Shown one piece after another: positions 13,943 through 23,929 of a stretch of DNA of 64,000 nucleotides. Source of the stretch: Curtobacterium sp. SGAir0471 (GTDB taxonomy: Bacteria; Actinomycetota; Actinomycetes; Actinomycetales; Microbacteriaceae); NCBI RefSeq assembly GCF_005490985.1, contig NZ_CP027869.1, positions 3,038,001-3,102,000 of the forward strand. The letters run 5' to 3'. Position numbers and translations under genes: made by a program. The notes under the pieces were generated by a model, which was not told where the DNA came from, did no database searches, and worked only from the letters and a program-made list of their open reading frames with translations. Each line of letters begins with the position of its first letter. Within the stretch, counting starts at the first letter, position 1.

Positions 13943-16435
13943 TCAGTCGCGCAGGGTCGCCCCGAATCGCTCGCCGGCACGTCGGACGGCGCCGTCACGG
14001 GCCTCGGAGGCCTCGGCAGCGGTCAGCGTGCGGTCCGTGGCACGGAAGCGCAGGGCGAACGTCAGGGACTTCTGTCCCTCGTCCACGCCCGTGCCCCGGT
14101 AGTCGTCCACGAGCCGAGCATACTCCAGCAGCTCGCCGGCGCCAGCGCGGACGGCGTCGAGCACGTCGCCCGCCGGGACGTCGACCGCGACCACGAGGGA
14201 CAGGTCCTGCGTCGCCGCCGGGTAGGACACGATCGGGGCGACCGCGACGAGCTCCGGTGCCGCTGCGACCAGCGCGTCGAGGTCGAGCTCGACGACGGCG
14301 ACCACGCGCGGGAGCACCGCGGCCTCGGTCAGGACGGGGAGCAGCTCCCCGGCGACGCCGACGACGGTGTCGCCCACGAGCAGCGAAGCCGCACGCCCCG
14401 GGTGCAGGGACGGGTGGCCCGTCTGGGTGACCCGGAGCTCGACACCGACCGCCCATGCGACCTCGCGGGCGACGTCGAGCGCGTCCGCGATGCCGTACTG
14501 CTCCGGCTGCACCCCGGGCTGCTTCACGACCCGGTTGCCGGTCAGCAGCGCCGACACGTGGAACGGCTGGGGCGGGAGCGACGCGTCGAGGGCGGCGAGG
14601 GTCTCCTGGTCGGGACGAGCCGCGCCCGCCGGCACGGAGTCGGTCCCGAGCTGCGCGTCCGTCGTCGGCAGGAACACGCGCGACGTCTCGTACAGGGCGA
14701 CGTCGACGAGCCCGCGCGACACGTTGCGACGCGCGGCGTCGACCAGGGCGGGGATCCCGCTGCGACGGAGCAGCGACTGCTCGCTGTCCAGCGCGTTCGC
14801 CAGCACCACGCTGGGGCCGCCGTCGCCGTCGATGCCCGGGTACGCGTCCTGCGTCGACTGCGAGACGAACGGCGCGGTGACGACCTCGACCAGGCCCTGC
14901 GCCGCGAGGGCGGCGGACACGCGACGACGGGCCTGCTGGTGCCGGGTCAGCCCGCGCCCGGGCGGGGCGATCGGCAGGACGCTCGGGATGCGGTCGTACC
15001 CGACGATGCGGGCGACCTCTTCCACCAGCGTGGTGTCGTCGGTCAGGTCCGGCCGCCAGGACGGCGGCGTGACGACGAGCAGCTCGCCGTCGACGTCGAC
15101 CGTCGCACCGATCGCGCGGAGGGTGTCGATGACCTCGGCGTCGGTGTACTCGACACCGACGAGCTCGGCGGGTCGGGACGCACGCATCGTGATCGTCGGT
15201 CGGGGCTCGGAGTCGACGAGCGTCGACCCGAGGGCGTCGGCCGTCCCGCCCGCGAGCTCGACGAGGAGCTCGACGGCACGGTTCGCGGCGGCCTCGGCCA
15301 CGAGCGGGTCGACCCCGCGTTCGAAGCGCTTCGATGCCTCGCTCGGCAGCTTGTGCCGACGAGCGGTCCGGGCGATCGAGACCTGGTCGAACCCGGCGGC
15401 CTCGATCAGCACGTCGGTCGTCGTGGCGGAGATCTCCGTGCGGGCACCGCCCATCACGCCGGCGAGACCGACCGGGCCGTCGTCGTCGGTGATGACGAGG
15501 TCCTCGGGGTCGAGCGTGCGGGTGGCGTCGTCGAGCGTGTTCAGCGTCTCCCCCGCCGCCGCGCGACGCACACCGAGGCCGCCGCGGACCTTCGCGAGGT
15601 CGTAGCCGTGCAGCGGCTGGCCGAGCTCGAACATGACGTAGTTCGTGATGTCGACGGGCAGCGAGATCGACCGGACACCCGCCAACGCGAGGCGCGACAC
15701 CATCCACGCCGGTGTCTTCTGCGTCGGGTCGATGCCGCGGACGACGCGGGTGACGAACGTGTGTGCGCCGACGCGACCGCGGACGGGCGCCCGGTCGTCG
15801 ATCGTGACGCGGAAGCCCTCGCCCGAGCGGGGCGTCACGCGCTCGACCGGGTCGTGGAAGCTCGCGCCGGTGGCGTGCGCGTACTCGCGGGCGACACCGC
15901 GCATGCTCATCACGTAGCCGCGGTCCGGGGTCACGTTGATCTCGACCGCGGCGTCGTCGAGGCCGAGCAGTGCGATGGCGTCCGCCCCGACCTCGGGCTC
16001 CATGCCGAGGTCGGCGAAGCGCAGGATGCCGTCGTGCTCGTCGCCGAGCCCGAGCTCGCGTGCCGAGGCGATCATGCCGTCGGACACGTGGCCGTAGGTC
16101 TTGCGCGCCGCGATCGGGAACGGGCCGGGCAGCACGGCACCGGGCAGCGTGACGACGACGAGGTCACCGACGTCGAAGTTGTGCGCGCCGCAGACGATGC
16201 CGCGGGGCTCGCCCTCGCCGACGTCGACCTGGCACCAGTTGATCGTCTTGCCGTTCTTCTGCGGCTCGGGCTCACGCTCGAGCACGCGGCCGACGACGAT
16301 CGGTCCGGTCAGGTCGTAGGTGTGGACGTCCTCTTCCTCGAAGCCCACCGACACGAGTGCCGCGTGGACGTGCTCGAGGGAGACGTCGTCGGGCAGGTCG
16401 ACGGACTCGCCGAGCCAGCGGAGTGGGACGCGCAT
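13943..16435 (-). CDS. pheT: phenylalanyl-tRNA synthetase, beta subunit
   Basis: An 830-residue beta chain of the alpha2-beta2 PheRS. The N-terminal EMAP-like tRNA-binding domain spans roughly residues 40-155 ([10 protein letters not shown]). The B3/B4 editing region is central, a B5 domain follows around 410-480, and the C-terminal ferredoxin-fold anticodon-binding domain ends the protein. Length is normal. Its ATG shares one base with the pheS stop (TGATG), so the subunits are made together. Confidence 0.97.
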   Translation of the reverse strand: MRVPLRWLGESVDLPDDVSLEHVHAALVSVGFEEEDVHTYDLTGPIVVGRVLEREPEPQKNGKTINWCQVDVGEGEPRGIVCGAHNFDVGDLVVVTLPGAVLPGPFPIAARKTYGHVSDGMIASARELGLGDEHDGILRFADLGMEPEVGADAIALLGLDDAAVEINVTPDRGYVMSMRGVAREYAHATGASFHDPVERVTPRSGEGFRVTIDDRAPVRGRVGAHTFVTRVVRGIDPTQKTPAWMVSRLALAGVRSISLPVDITNYVMFELGQPLHGYDLAKVRGGLGVRRAAAGETLNTLDDATRTLDPEDLVITDDDGPVGLAGVMGGARTEISATTTDVLIEAAGFDQVSIARTARRHKLPSEASKRFERGVDPLVAEAAANRAVELLVELAGGTADALGSTLVDSEPRPTITMRASRPAELVGVEYTDAEVIDTLRAIGATVDVDGELLVVTPPSWRPDLTDDTTLVEEVARIVGYDRIPSVLPIAPPGRGLTRHQQARRRVSAALAAQGLVEVVTAPFVSQSTQDAYPGIDGDGGPSVVLANALDSEQSLLRRSGIPALVDAARRNVSRGLVDVALYETSRVFLPTTDAQLGTDSVPAGAARPDQETLAALDASLPPQPFHVSALLTGNRVVKQPGVQPEQYGIADALDVAREVAWAVGVELRVTQTGHPSLHPGRAASLLVGDTVVGVAGELLPVLTEAAVLPRVVAVVELDLDALVAAAPELVAVAPIVSYPAATQDLSLVVAVDVPAGDVLDAVRAGAGELLEYARLVDDYRGTGVDEGQKSLTFALRFRATDRTLTAAEASEARDGAVRRAGERFGATLRD

Positions 16436-17475
16436 CAGACCACCGTTCCGAACTGCTGCGAGAAGCGGATGTCGCCCTCGAGGAAGTCACGCATGTCGTT
16501 CAGGCCGTTGCGGAACTGCAGGGTCCGCTCGATGCCCATCCCGAACGCGAAGCCCTGGTACTCGTCCGGGTCGATGCCGGCCGCACGCAGGACGTTGGGG
16601 TTCACCATGCCGCAGCCGCCCCACTCGACCCACCGCGGGCCGCCCTTGGCGTTCGGCTGCCAGACGTCCATCTCGGCGCTGGGCTCGGTGAACGGGAAGT
16701 AGTTGGGGCGGAGGCGGATCTGCGCCTCGGCGCCGAACACCTGGCGCGCGAAGTGCTCGAGCGTGCCGCGCAGGTGCGCCATCGTCAGGCCCTTGTCGAT
16801 CGCGATGCCCTCGACCTGGGTGAAGACCGGCAGGTGCGTGGCGTCGAGCTCGTCTGCTCGGTACACGCGGCCCGGGGCGATCACGTAGAGCGGCAGCTCG
16901 CGGGACAGCAGGGAGCGCACCTGCACCGGGGAGGTGTGCGTGCGCATGACCAGGTGCCGGTCGACCGGCTCGACGAAGATCGTGTCGGCCATCGCCCGCG
17001 CGGGGTGGTCCGGGTCGAAGTTCAGCGCGTCGAAGTTGAACCACTCGTGCTCGAGCTCGGGGCCCTCTGCCACCTCCCACCCCATGCCGACGAAGATGTC
17101 GGCGACGGTCTCGTTGAGGACCGAGAGCGGGTGACGGGAGCCCGGCGCACGGCGGACCGGCAGCGCGGTGACGTCGACCCGCTCGGCCTCGAGCCGGGCG
17201 CGCTCCTCGGCCTCGGCCAGGACGGACTCGTGCTCGGCGATCGCGGCGTTCACCTGACCGCGCGCCTGGCCGACGAGCTTGCCAGCCGCTGCCTTCTGCT
17301 CCTTCGGCACGCTGCGCATCGACGCGTTCATCCGCGCGAGCGCCGACTGCTCGCCGGTGTGCTCGGCCCGGGCCTGCTTCAGCTCGGCCACGGTCGTCGT
17401 CGCGCGGACCGCGGCGAGGGCCCGGTCGACCGCGTCGGCGACGGCCGCTTCGCTGATCTCGAGGTGTTCTGACAC
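16435..17475 (-). CDS. pheS: phenylalanyl-tRNA synthetase, alpha subunit
   Basis: A 346-residue class II synthetase subunit that carries the catalytic core and attaches phenylalanine to tRNA-Phe. An N-terminal coiled-coil (about residues 10-90) precedes motif 2 (the FTQVEG segment) and motif 3 (GFAFGMGIERT). The start is a GTG without Shine-Dalgarno, eight bases after a TAGGCT element. No Phe-rich leader peptide or attenuator is evident upstream, so expression is not obviously controlled by tRNA charging. Confidence 0.97.
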   Translation of the reverse strand: MSEHLEISEAAVADAVDRALAAVRATTTVAELKQARAEHTGEQSALARMNASMRSVPKEQKAAAGKLVGQARGQVNAAIAEHESVLAEAEERARLEAERVDVTALPVRRAPGSRHPLSVLNETVADIFVGMGWEVAEGPELEHEWFNFDALNFDPDHPARAMADTIFVEPVDRHLVMRTHTSPVQVRSLLSRELPLYVIAPGRVYRADELDATHLPVFTQVEGIAIDKGLTMAHLRGTLEHFARQVFGAEAQIRLRPNYFPFTEPSAEMDVWQPNAKGGPRWVEWGGCGMVNPNVLRAAGIDPDEYQGFAFGMGIERTLQFRNGLNDMRDFLEGDIRFSQQFGTVV

Positions 17476-17483
17476 GAGGCCCA

Positions 17484-17489
17484 AGCCTA
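17484..17489 (-). promoter_or_regulatory. possible -10 element of pheS
   Basis: TAGGCT lies eight bases before the GTG start of pheS on the minus strand. The spacing is one base longer than the 6-7 seen for other likely leaderless genes in the window. Confidence 0.35.
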
Positions 17490-17546
17490 CCGGCCCCCGG
17501 GATACCGCCGTCCTGCACTGCGCGGACGGTGGAGGAGCAGGACGGT

Positions 17547-18410
17547 TCAGGGCGCTGTGGAGGAGGAAGCCACCCGCTGCGCGAACGCCGACTCGTAGAG
17601 GCAGACCGAGGCGGCCGTCGCCAGGTTCATCGACTCCGCCCGGCCGTAGATCGGGACCTTCACGGCGCGGTCGACCAGCTCGAGGTCCTCCGTCGTCAGT
17701 CCGCGGGCCTCGTTGCCGAACACCCAGGCGGTCGGGCCGTCGAGCATGCCGTCGGCCCGCACGTCCGGCAGGTCGTCGCCGGAGACGTCGGCGGCGAGGA
17801 CCGTGTACCCGAGCGCCTCGGCCCGGGCGATCGTGTCGGCGAGCGTCACCCCGACCGAGACCGGCACGTGGAACAGCGACCCCGTGGTCGAGCGCACCAC
17901 CTTCGGGTTGTACGGGTCGACCGACCGCCCGGTGAGCACGACGGCGTCGGCACCCGCCGCGTCGGCGGCGCGGATGATCGTGCCCGCGTTCCCCGGGTCC
18001 CGCACCTGCTCGAGGATCGCGACCAGACCGGGCAGGGCGCCGTCCGTGGCGGACGCACCCCGTGCCTCCAGGCCGGGTCCGGCGTCCGGGAAGACCTCGC
18101 GCACCGACGTCGGGAACTGCTGGCACACCGCGACGACCCCCTGCGGGGTGACGGTGTCCGCCATCGTGTCGAGCACCTGCTCGGTGACGAACCACGTGTC
18201 GACCGGTGCGTCGTCGAGCCCGTAGCGGGCGGCTGCCGTCGGCGTGACGTACAGCTCCCGCAGGAGCTCGGGACGGTACTCGATCGCCTCGCGCACGGCC
18301 TGCGGCCCCTCGAGCAGGAAGAGCCCGGTGTCGGCACGGACGTCCTTCTTCGCCAGGGCCGCGACGGCCTTCACACGTCCGGCACGGGGGTTCTCGAGGA
18401 GCTCGCTCAC
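17547..18410 (-). CDS. TrmH/SpoU-family RNA 2'-O-methyltransferase
   Basis: A 287-residue SPOUT methyltransferase that probably methylates a ribose in 23S rRNA using S-adenosylmethionine. An N-terminal L30e-like substrate-binding domain (residues 1-100) is followed by the knotted catalytic domain with the three SpoU motifs: VRDPGNAGTIIRAADAAG, then VFGNEARGL, then VPIYGRAESMNLATAA. The position between pheS and rplT is typical for actinobacteria. The exact target nucleotide cannot be told from sequence. The GTG start lacks a good Shine-Dalgarno, so it may be a few codons off. Confidence 0.92.
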   Translation of the reverse strand: MSELLENPRAGRVKAVAALAKKDVRADTGLFLLEGPQAVREAIEYRPELLRELYVTPTAAARYGLDDAPVDTWFVTEQVLDTMADTVTPQGVVAVCQQFPTSVREVFPDAGPGLEARGASATDGALPGLVAILEQVRDPGNAGTIIRAADAAGADAVVLTGRSVDPYNPKVVRSTTGSLFHVPVSVGVTLADTIARAEALGYTVLAADVSGDDLPDVRADGMLDGPTAWVFGNEARGLTTEDLELVDRAVKVPIYGRAESMNLATAASVCLYESAFAQRVASSSTAP

Positions 18411-18433
18411 GGGTCCAGTCTCGCAGCATGCGC

Positions 18434-18467
18434 GAAGCCCCCGCTCCGAGGACGGAGCGGGGGCTTC
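18434..18467 (-). terminator. terminator of the infC-rpmI-rplT operon
   Basis: A perfect 15-bp stem (GAAGCCCCCGCTCCG paired with its complement) and a 4-nt loop lie 14 nt after the rplT stop codon. Confidence 0.9.
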
Positions 18468-18481
18468 GGGAGCTGGCGTGA

Positions 18482-18865
18482 CTACGCGGCCTTCGGGGCC
18501 GAGGTGTCGGCCGGCAGGGCCTTCTTGGCGGTCTCGACGAGCGCCGCGAACGTGTCGGGGTTGTTCACCGCGAGGTCCGCGAGGATGCGACGGTCGACCT
18601 CGACGCCGGCCAGGTTCAGACCCTGGATGAGGCGGTTGTAGGTCAGGCCGTTCGCACGCGACGCAGCGTTGATGCGCTGGATCCAGAGGCGACGGAACTC
18701 GCCCTTCTTGGCGTGGCGGTCCCGGTACGCGTAGACGAGGGAGTGGGTGACCTGCTCCTTGGCCTTGCGGTAGAGCCGCGAACGCTGGCCGCGGTAGCCC
18801 TCGGCGCGCTCGAGGATGACGCGGCGCTTCTTGGCGGCGTTGACCGCTCTCTTTACTCGTGCCAT
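18482..18865 (-). CDS. rplT: 50S ribosomal protein L20
   Basis: A 127-residue, strongly basic ribosomal protein needed for early 50S assembly. The family sequence is clear ([14 protein letters not shown] at the start and [19 protein letters not shown] in the centre). It ends with a short Ala/Pro tail. It is the last gene of the infC operon, 28 bases after rpmI, and is followed by a strong terminator. Confidence 0.98.
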   Translation of the reverse strand: MARVKRAVNAAKKRRVILERAEGYRGQRSRLYRKAKEQVTHSLVYAYRDRHAKKGEFRRLWIQRINAASRANGLTYNRLIQGLNLAGVEVDRRILADLAVNNPDTFAALVETAKKALPADTSAPKAA

Positions 18866-18893
18866 TGATCTGTTCCTTTACGTTTCCGCCGGC

Positions 18894-19088
18894 TCAGTGG
18901 CCGAGAAGCTTCTTGACGTTCTTCGCGTCGGCCTTGGCGAGGACCTGGTCCTCGTTGAGGCGGGCCTTGCGCTTGGCGCTCTTGACCTCGAGGTTGTGAC
19001 GCATACCGGCCTGCTGCTTCATGATCTTGCCGCTGCCGGTGACCTTGAAGCGCTTCTTCGACCCGGAGTGGGTCTTCTGCTTGGGCAT
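18894..19088 (-). CDS. rpmI: 50S ribosomal protein L35
   Basis: A 64-residue basic protein with the L35 signature ([14 protein letters not shown], then KRKARLN) and a normal length. It lies between infC and rplT in the standard order. Confidence 0.98.
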   Translation of the reverse strand: MPKQKTHSGSKKRFKVTGSGKIMKQQAGMRHNLEVKSAKRKARLNEDQVLAKADAKNVKKLLGH

Positions 19089-19166
19089 CGTGGTGCCTTT
19101 CCGTGGGGTGGGTGGGTGGGCCGCGCCGTTGCGGTGGGAGCGCTGCGCGCGGTGGTCCGGAGGGAC

Positions 19167-19808
<642 letters not shown>

Positions 19809-19811
<3 letters not shown>

Positions 19812-19823
19812 GCGGAGCTCCTT
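19809..19823 (-). promoter_or_regulatory. Shine-Dalgarno and AUU start codon of infC
   Basis: The minus strand reads AAGGAGCTCCGCATT. The ribosome binding site is ideal and the only initiator-like codon at the right spacing is AUU. This points to IF-3 autoregulation by start-codon discrimination. Confidence 0.7.
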
Positions 19824-20083
19824 CAATCAGGTGGTGGCCGTCCGGGGCTGTTGCCCTGGACGACGGCACGAGAGAGGAGATCTGACGCACGGATCGGAAC
19901 CCGTTCGGCAGCCGCCCGACGCCGCCCCGTGCGGGACGACCGACCGGCGCGGACGCCGGTGGAGCGGTTGGGACCCGGTAGCCTGTGGTGCACGGCCGCG
20001 GGTGGGAGAGACTCCTCTTCTACGACGCCGTTCGAACACCTGGAACACGTTCCGGGGCACGCGGACAGCATCTGCCGCCGACG

Positions 20084-20089
20084 AGTCTA
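20084..20089 (-). promoter_or_regulatory. possible -10 element of the infC operon
   Basis: TAGACT on the minus strand lies about 270 bases before infC, just inside the gap between infC and the divergent DUF1844 gene. If used, it gives a leader RNA of about 260 nt with several GC-rich self-complementary segments, including GGAAC/GTTCC arms at 20043-20054. Leader-based control is an inference. Confidence 0.4.
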
Positions 20090-20102
20090 GCAGAGGAGCA
20101 CC

Positions 20103-20471
20103 GTGCCCGACACCCCCGAGACCGACACCCCGCAGGACGAGCCCACCGGGACCGACGAGGCCCGCGACATCGCCGAAGTCCCCGCGGTCGAGCTCATCAA
20201 CACCGTCGCGGTGCACCTGCTCAGCGCGGCCGCCGTGAAGGTGGGCCTGGCGGACGACCCGCAGGAGCAGACCGACCTGGACGAGGCGCGGAAGCTCATC
20301 ACCGCGCTGGCCGGGCTCGTCACGGCGGCCGCGACGGAGATCGGCGACCACCACGCCCGTCCGCTCCGCGACGGCCTGCGCTCGGTGCAGCTCGCCTTCC
20401 GCGAGGCGTCGAGCATCCCGGACGCGCCGGGCGGGGGACCGGGCGAGAAGTACACGGGACCCGTCAACTGA
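20103..20471 (+). CDS. DUF1844 family protein
   Basis: A 122-residue acidic protein of unknown function. A charged N-terminal stretch of about 25 residues precedes the helical core (VPAVELINTVAVHLLSAAAVKVGL, then a second helix AARKLI-type region). The DUF1844 family is typically found next to infC in actinobacteria, as here, where it is divergent from infC. No catalytic motif or membrane segment is visible. Confidence 0.8.
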   Translation: MPDTPETDTPQDEPTGTDEARDIAEVPAVELINTVAVHLLSAAAVKVGLADDPQEQTDLDEARKLITALAGLVTAAATEIGDHHARPLRDGLRSVQLAFREASSIPDAPGGGPGEKYTGPVN

Positions 20472-20496
20472 CGACGTCGGCCGACGTCACCACGTG

Positions 20497-20542
20497 ACGG
20501 ACGGGAGGCGCGGTGCCCGCCGGCACCGCGCCTCCCGTCCGT
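20497..20542. terminator. bidirectional terminator, member of a dispersed hairpin family
   Basis: A perfect 20-bp stem (left arm 20497-20516, right arm 20523-20542) with a 6-nt loop lies between two convergent genes. The arm core GACGGGAGGCGCGG recurs at 38.8, 51.8, 54.8 and 58.0 kb. Confidence 0.85.
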
Positions 20543-20563
20543 CGATGGGTCACGCCGGACGGA

Positions 20564-21826
20564 TCAGGCGGCGTCGGCGGCCAGGCGTGCGACCGCGGCC
20601 AGCGGGATGCCGGCCCAGTCCGGACGGTTCCGCGTCTCGTAGACCACCTCGTAGACGGCCTTGTCGAGCTCGAAGGCGTCGAGCAGCGCGCGGTGCTCGA
20701 CCAGGTCGCCCCCGGTGCCGCGGCGGTAGCCGTCGAGGAACGCCTCGCGGGCTCCCCGGGCCCAGACACCGGCGTCGACGAACTCGGCGTCGTGCGCGAG
20801 CGCGCCCGCGACGTAGTCGAAGGACCGGAGCATCCCCGCGACGTCACGGAGCGTCGAGTCGGGCAGCGACCGCTCGGCGAGCGGCCGGAGCGGCTCCCCC
20901 TCGAAGTCCAGGAACACCCACCCGCGGGGCTCCGGCGCAGCGAGCACCTGGCCGAGGTGCAGGTCGCCGTGGATGCGCTGCAGGTCCGGCCAGTGCGAGA
21001 CGGCCGCACGGTCGTACACCGCTCGGATCGCGTCGACGTGCGGTTCGACGGTCGGGGCCTCGCGGACGGCGGCGTCGAGACGGGCCCGCATCGTGGCGAT
21101 CGCGGCGTCGCGGCGGGACGCGACGGCGGGCTCGGTCGGCAGCGCGGTGGCGAGCGTGCGGTGCACCTCGGCGAGCGCCTCGCCGAGCGCGGCGGCCTGC
21201 TCGCCCCACGGGGTGCCGGTCCGGGCGTCGCGGAGGGCGACGCGCCAGGCGTCCTCGAGCCCGGGCAGGAACTCCTGCGCGAACGCGAGGTGTCCGGTGG
21301 CCGTGCCGTCGGGGCGGCCGGGGTCGGGCCACGTCGCGCGCTGCGCGCCGTACACCGTCGGGACGCGCGTGCTGCCCGCGGCGGAGAGTGCGAGCTGCGT
21401 GGTGACGTCGGGGTTGTCGCCGTGGTGCAGGACTCGGAAGACCTTGACGATGACCTGGTCGCCGGACGCGGTGTCGCAGATGACCGAGGTGTTGGACTGC
21501 TCGCCGGCGAGGACCCGGGACGCGGTGACCTCGCCGATCGGTCGGAGGCTCTCGGGGTCGGCGTCGATGCGCGCGGCGAGCTGCTGCACCCAGTCGGTGT
21601 CGGTGGTGGCGTCGACGGGATCGGCGCCCGGCGCGCCCCCGGCCGCGACGGGCACCTGGTAGAGCACGACACCGGTCGCGGCGTCGTCGAGCACGAGCCG
21701 GGTGCCGTCGGTCTCGGCGATGGTGCGCAGCGCCGGGGTCCCGCCCTTCGCGGCGTACCAGCGCTGGCGTGCGATCCAGCCCTCCAGCGTGCGGTCGTCG
21801 ACGTGCTCGGGTGCCTCGGCGCTCAT
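20564..21826 (-). CDS. maltokinase-like phosphotransferase
   Basis: A 420-residue kinase of the aminoglycoside-phosphotransferase superfamily, resembling actinobacterial maltokinase (Mak). Mak makes maltose 1-phosphate for alpha-glucan synthesis by GlgE. The N-terminal cap begins ARQRWYAAKG. The ATP-binding region is near residue 130, the catalytic loop HGDLHLGQVL near 295, and the metal-binding FLDFEGEP near 318. No glgE or treS lies in the window, so the pathway role is inferred from family only. The ATG is seven bases after TACCGT and has no Shine-Dalgarno, which suggests a leaderless mRNA. Confidence 0.85.
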   Translation of the reverse strand: MSAEAPEHVDDRTLEGWIARQRWYAAKGGTPALRTIAETDGTRLVLDDAATGVVLYQVPVAAGGAPGADPVDATTDTDWVQQLAARIDADPESLRPIGEVTASRVLAGEQSNTSVICDTASGDQVIVKVFRVLHHGDNPDVTTQLALSAAGSTRVPTVYGAQRATWPDPGRPDGTATGHLAFAQEFLPGLEDAWRVALRDARTGTPWGEQAAALGEALAEVHRTLATALPTEPAVASRRDAAIATMRARLDAAVREAPTVEPHVDAIRAVYDRAAVSHWPDLQRIHGDLHLGQVLAAPEPRGWVFLDFEGEPLRPLAERSLPDSTLRDVAGMLRSFDYVAGALAHDAEFVDAGVWARGAREAFLDGYRRGTGGDLVEHRALLDAFELDKAVYEVVYETRNRPDWAGIPLAAVARLAADAA

Positions 21827-21833
21827 GCAGCGA

Positions 21834-21839
21834 ACGGTA
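21834..21839 (-). promoter_or_regulatory. -10 element for the leaderless maltokinase-like gene
   Basis: TACCGT on the minus strand, seven bases before the ATG, with no Shine-Dalgarno. Confidence 0.6.
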
Positions 21840-21894
21840 CGCGCCGGTGCCGGGACGCGTCCCGGGACGGGCGAGCGGCGCTGCGCCGAGGGGC

Positions 21895-21910
21895 TTTACA
21901 ACGATGTACA
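21895..21910 (+). promoter_or_regulatory. LacI-family-type operator before the GH2 gene
   Basis: TTTACAACGATGTACA is a near-palindrome with half-sites TTTACA and TGTACA. It lies 20 bases before the GH2 start, where a bound repressor would block transcription. The half-sites resemble operators of LacI-family sugar repressors in actinobacteria. No regulator gene is nearby, so the repressor is encoded elsewhere. Confidence 0.55.
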
Positions 21911-21929
21911 GAACCACGAGCATGGTCGC

Positions 21930-23798
21930 ATGAGCACGCTCGACGGCATGGTCGCCGCCCCACTGTCCCCGCTCCGTCCGCCCTCGGGACTCCCCCGCGC
22001 GTCCGACCAGGACGGCACGTACCCGCGCCCGCAGATGCTCCGCGGGGCGTGGGCCGACCTCGACGGGACGTGGTCGTTCCGGAACACGGGCGACGACCCG
22101 GCGTGGCGCACCGGGTTCCCCGACGCGCGGGACATCGTGGTGCCGTTCCCGCCCGAGTCGCCGGCGTCGGGCATCGACGAGCCCGGGTTCCACCCCGTGG
22201 TCTGGTACGCCCGGACGATCACCCGGGCCGAGCTCGACGCCGCCGGGTACGGCGACGCGGCACCGCGGCTCCTGCTGCACTTCGGCGCCGTCGACCACCG
22301 CGCGCGGATCTGGGTGGACGGGCAGTTCATCGGCGAGCACGAGGGTGGACACACCCCCTTCACGCTCGACGTGACCGAGGCCCTCGGCGCCGACCCGGAC
22401 TCGGCGCACACCCTGGTCGTCCGTGCCGAGGACGACCCGCACGACGTCACCCAGCCGCGCGGCAAGCAGGACTGGCACGAGCACCCGCACGCGATCTGGT
22501 ACCGCCGGACCACCGGGATCTGGCAGACGGTGTGGCTCGAGGCCGTCCCGACGGCGTCGATCGCGGGCCTGCGCTGGACCAACGTCGACCACGCGACGAT
22601 GCGCCTCACCGTGCGGCTCTCCGGCGAGCGCCCCGCCGGCGCGCGCGTCCGGGTCGCCGCGCGCTGGCACGAGGGCGACGAGGACCTCGCCACGGTCGAG
22701 GCCGTCGTCCCGGTGCACGCGCACGAGGTCGAGGTCGTCGTGCCGGTCGCCCGGCAGCAGAACGGCCAGGCCGAGGACGAACTCGTCTGGTCGCCCGAGA
22801 CCCCGCGCCTGGTGGACGCCGTCGTCAGCCTGCTCCCCGCCGAGGGACCCGAGCCCATCGACGCCGTCTCGAGCTACTTCGGCGTCCGCACCGTGGGCAC
22901 CGACGGCGGGGCCTTCCTGCTGAACGGCCGCGCGTACGACGTCCGGAGCGTGCTCAACCAGGGCTACTGGCCGGAGTCGCACCTGGCGGCGCCGTCACGG
23001 CAGGCACTCCGCCGGGAGGTCGAGCTCATCAAGGAGCTCGGGTTCACCGCCGCACGGAACCACCAGAAGATCGAGGACCCGCGGTTCCTGTACTGGGCGG
23101 ACCGGCTCGGGCTGCTCGTCTGGGGCGAGGCACCCGGCGCGTACGCGTTCTCCCCGCTCGCCGTGCAGCGACTGGTGCGGGAGTGGATGGACGCCGTCGA
23201 GCGCGACGCCTCGCACCCGTCGATCGTCACCTGGGTGCCGGCGAACGAGAGCTGGGGCGTGCAGCACGTCGCGACCGACCCCGCGCAGCAGGCCTACGCC
23301 CGGTCGCTCGCCGACGTCACCCGGGCGCTCGACCCCACCCGTCCGGTGATCTCGAACGACGGGTGGGAGCACACGAACTCGGACATCGTCACCGTGCACG
23401 ACTACGAGGGCGACGGTGCCCGACTCGCAGCGACCTACGCCGACGACGCAGCACGCACGGCGCTGCTCGGCGGACGCGGTCCGGCCGACCGGCGGATCCT
23501 GGTCGGCGGCGCGGTGGACGAGGGCCAGCCGGTCATGCTCACGGAGTTCGGCGGCGTGGACTTCCAGCCCGGCGCGAAGCGCGAGGACGGGTGGGGCTAC
23601 ACCTCGGCGGTCGACGGCGACGACTGGGTGGCGCGCATCACGGCGCTCTACGACGGGGTCCGGGCGAGTGCGTTCCTGGCCGGCTCGTGCTGGACGCAGC
23701 TGACGGACACCGTGCAGGAGACGAACGGGCTGCTGCACGCCGATCGCACCCCGAAGGTCCCGATCGAGCGCATCCGCGCGGCGGTCACCGGGCGCTGA
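21930..23798 (+). CDS. glycoside hydrolase family 2 protein
   Basis: A 622-residue intracellular glycosidase (no signal peptide) of the beta-galactosidase/beta-glucuronidase family. An N-terminal jelly-roll sugar-binding domain (about 30-200) and an immunoglobulin-like domain (about 205-310) precede the TIM barrel. The acid/base Glu is in the WVPANESWG motif and the nucleophile Glu in MLTEFGG, so the active site looks complete. The substrate is unknown. The start at 21930 lacks a strong Shine-Dalgarno; an in-frame ATG 18 bases later is possible. The operator just upstream suggests induction by a sugar. Confidence 0.9.
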   Translation: MSTLDGMVAAPLSPLRPPSGLPRASDQDGTYPRPQMLRGAWADLDGTWSFRNTGDDPAWRTGFPDARDIVVPFPPESPASGIDEPGFHPVVWYARTITRAELDAAGYGDAAPRLLLHFGAVDHRARIWVDGQFIGEHEGGHTPFTLDVTEALGADPDSAHTLVVRAEDDPHDVTQPRGKQDWHEHPHAIWYRRTTGIWQTVWLEAVPTASIAGLRWTNVDHATMRLTVRLSGERPAGARVRVAARWHEGDEDLATVEAVVPVHAHEVEVVVPVARQQNGQAEDELVWSPETPRLVDAVVSLLPAEGPEPIDAVSSYFGVRTVGTDGGAFLLNGRAYDVRSVLNQGYWPESHLAAPSRQALRREVELIKELGFTAARNHQKIEDPRFLYWADRLGLLVWGEAPGAYAFSPLAVQRLVREWMDAVERDASHPSIVTWVPANESWGVQHVATDPAQQAYARSLADVTRALDPTRPVISNDGWEHTNSDIVTVHDYEGDGARLAATYADDAARTALLGGRGPADRRILVGGAVDEGQPVMLTEFGGVDFQPGAKREDGWGYTSAVDGDDWVARITALYDGVRASAFLAGSCWTQLTDTVQETNGLLHADRTPKVPIERIRAAVTGR

Positions 23799-23842
23799 GA
23801 CCCGGGCGCAGTCGCGGGCCCGGTCCCGGTCCCGGTCCCGCG

Positions 23843-23910
23843 GAACGCAACGTGGGCGACTCCGCGCAGCGCTGTACCGCTGCGAGGAGCCGCCGACGTT
23901 GCGTCGTGCG
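23843..23910. repeat. dispersed GCAACG hairpin element, copy 1 (terminator between convergent genes)
   Basis: A long imperfect hairpin with outer arms GCAACG/CGTTGC and inner arms CAGCG/CGCTG. It lies between the GH2 gene and the convergent hydrolase gene. A second copy at 62210-62279 has the same frame but different paired bases, so the structure is conserved by covariation. Confidence 0.8.
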
Positions 23911-23929
23911 AGAGACGGACGGGAAGAGG

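Noticed and set aside
19812..19826. TTG at 19826 as the infC start
   Set aside because: It lies upstream of the only Shine-Dalgarno in the region, which is correctly spaced for the ATT at 19811.
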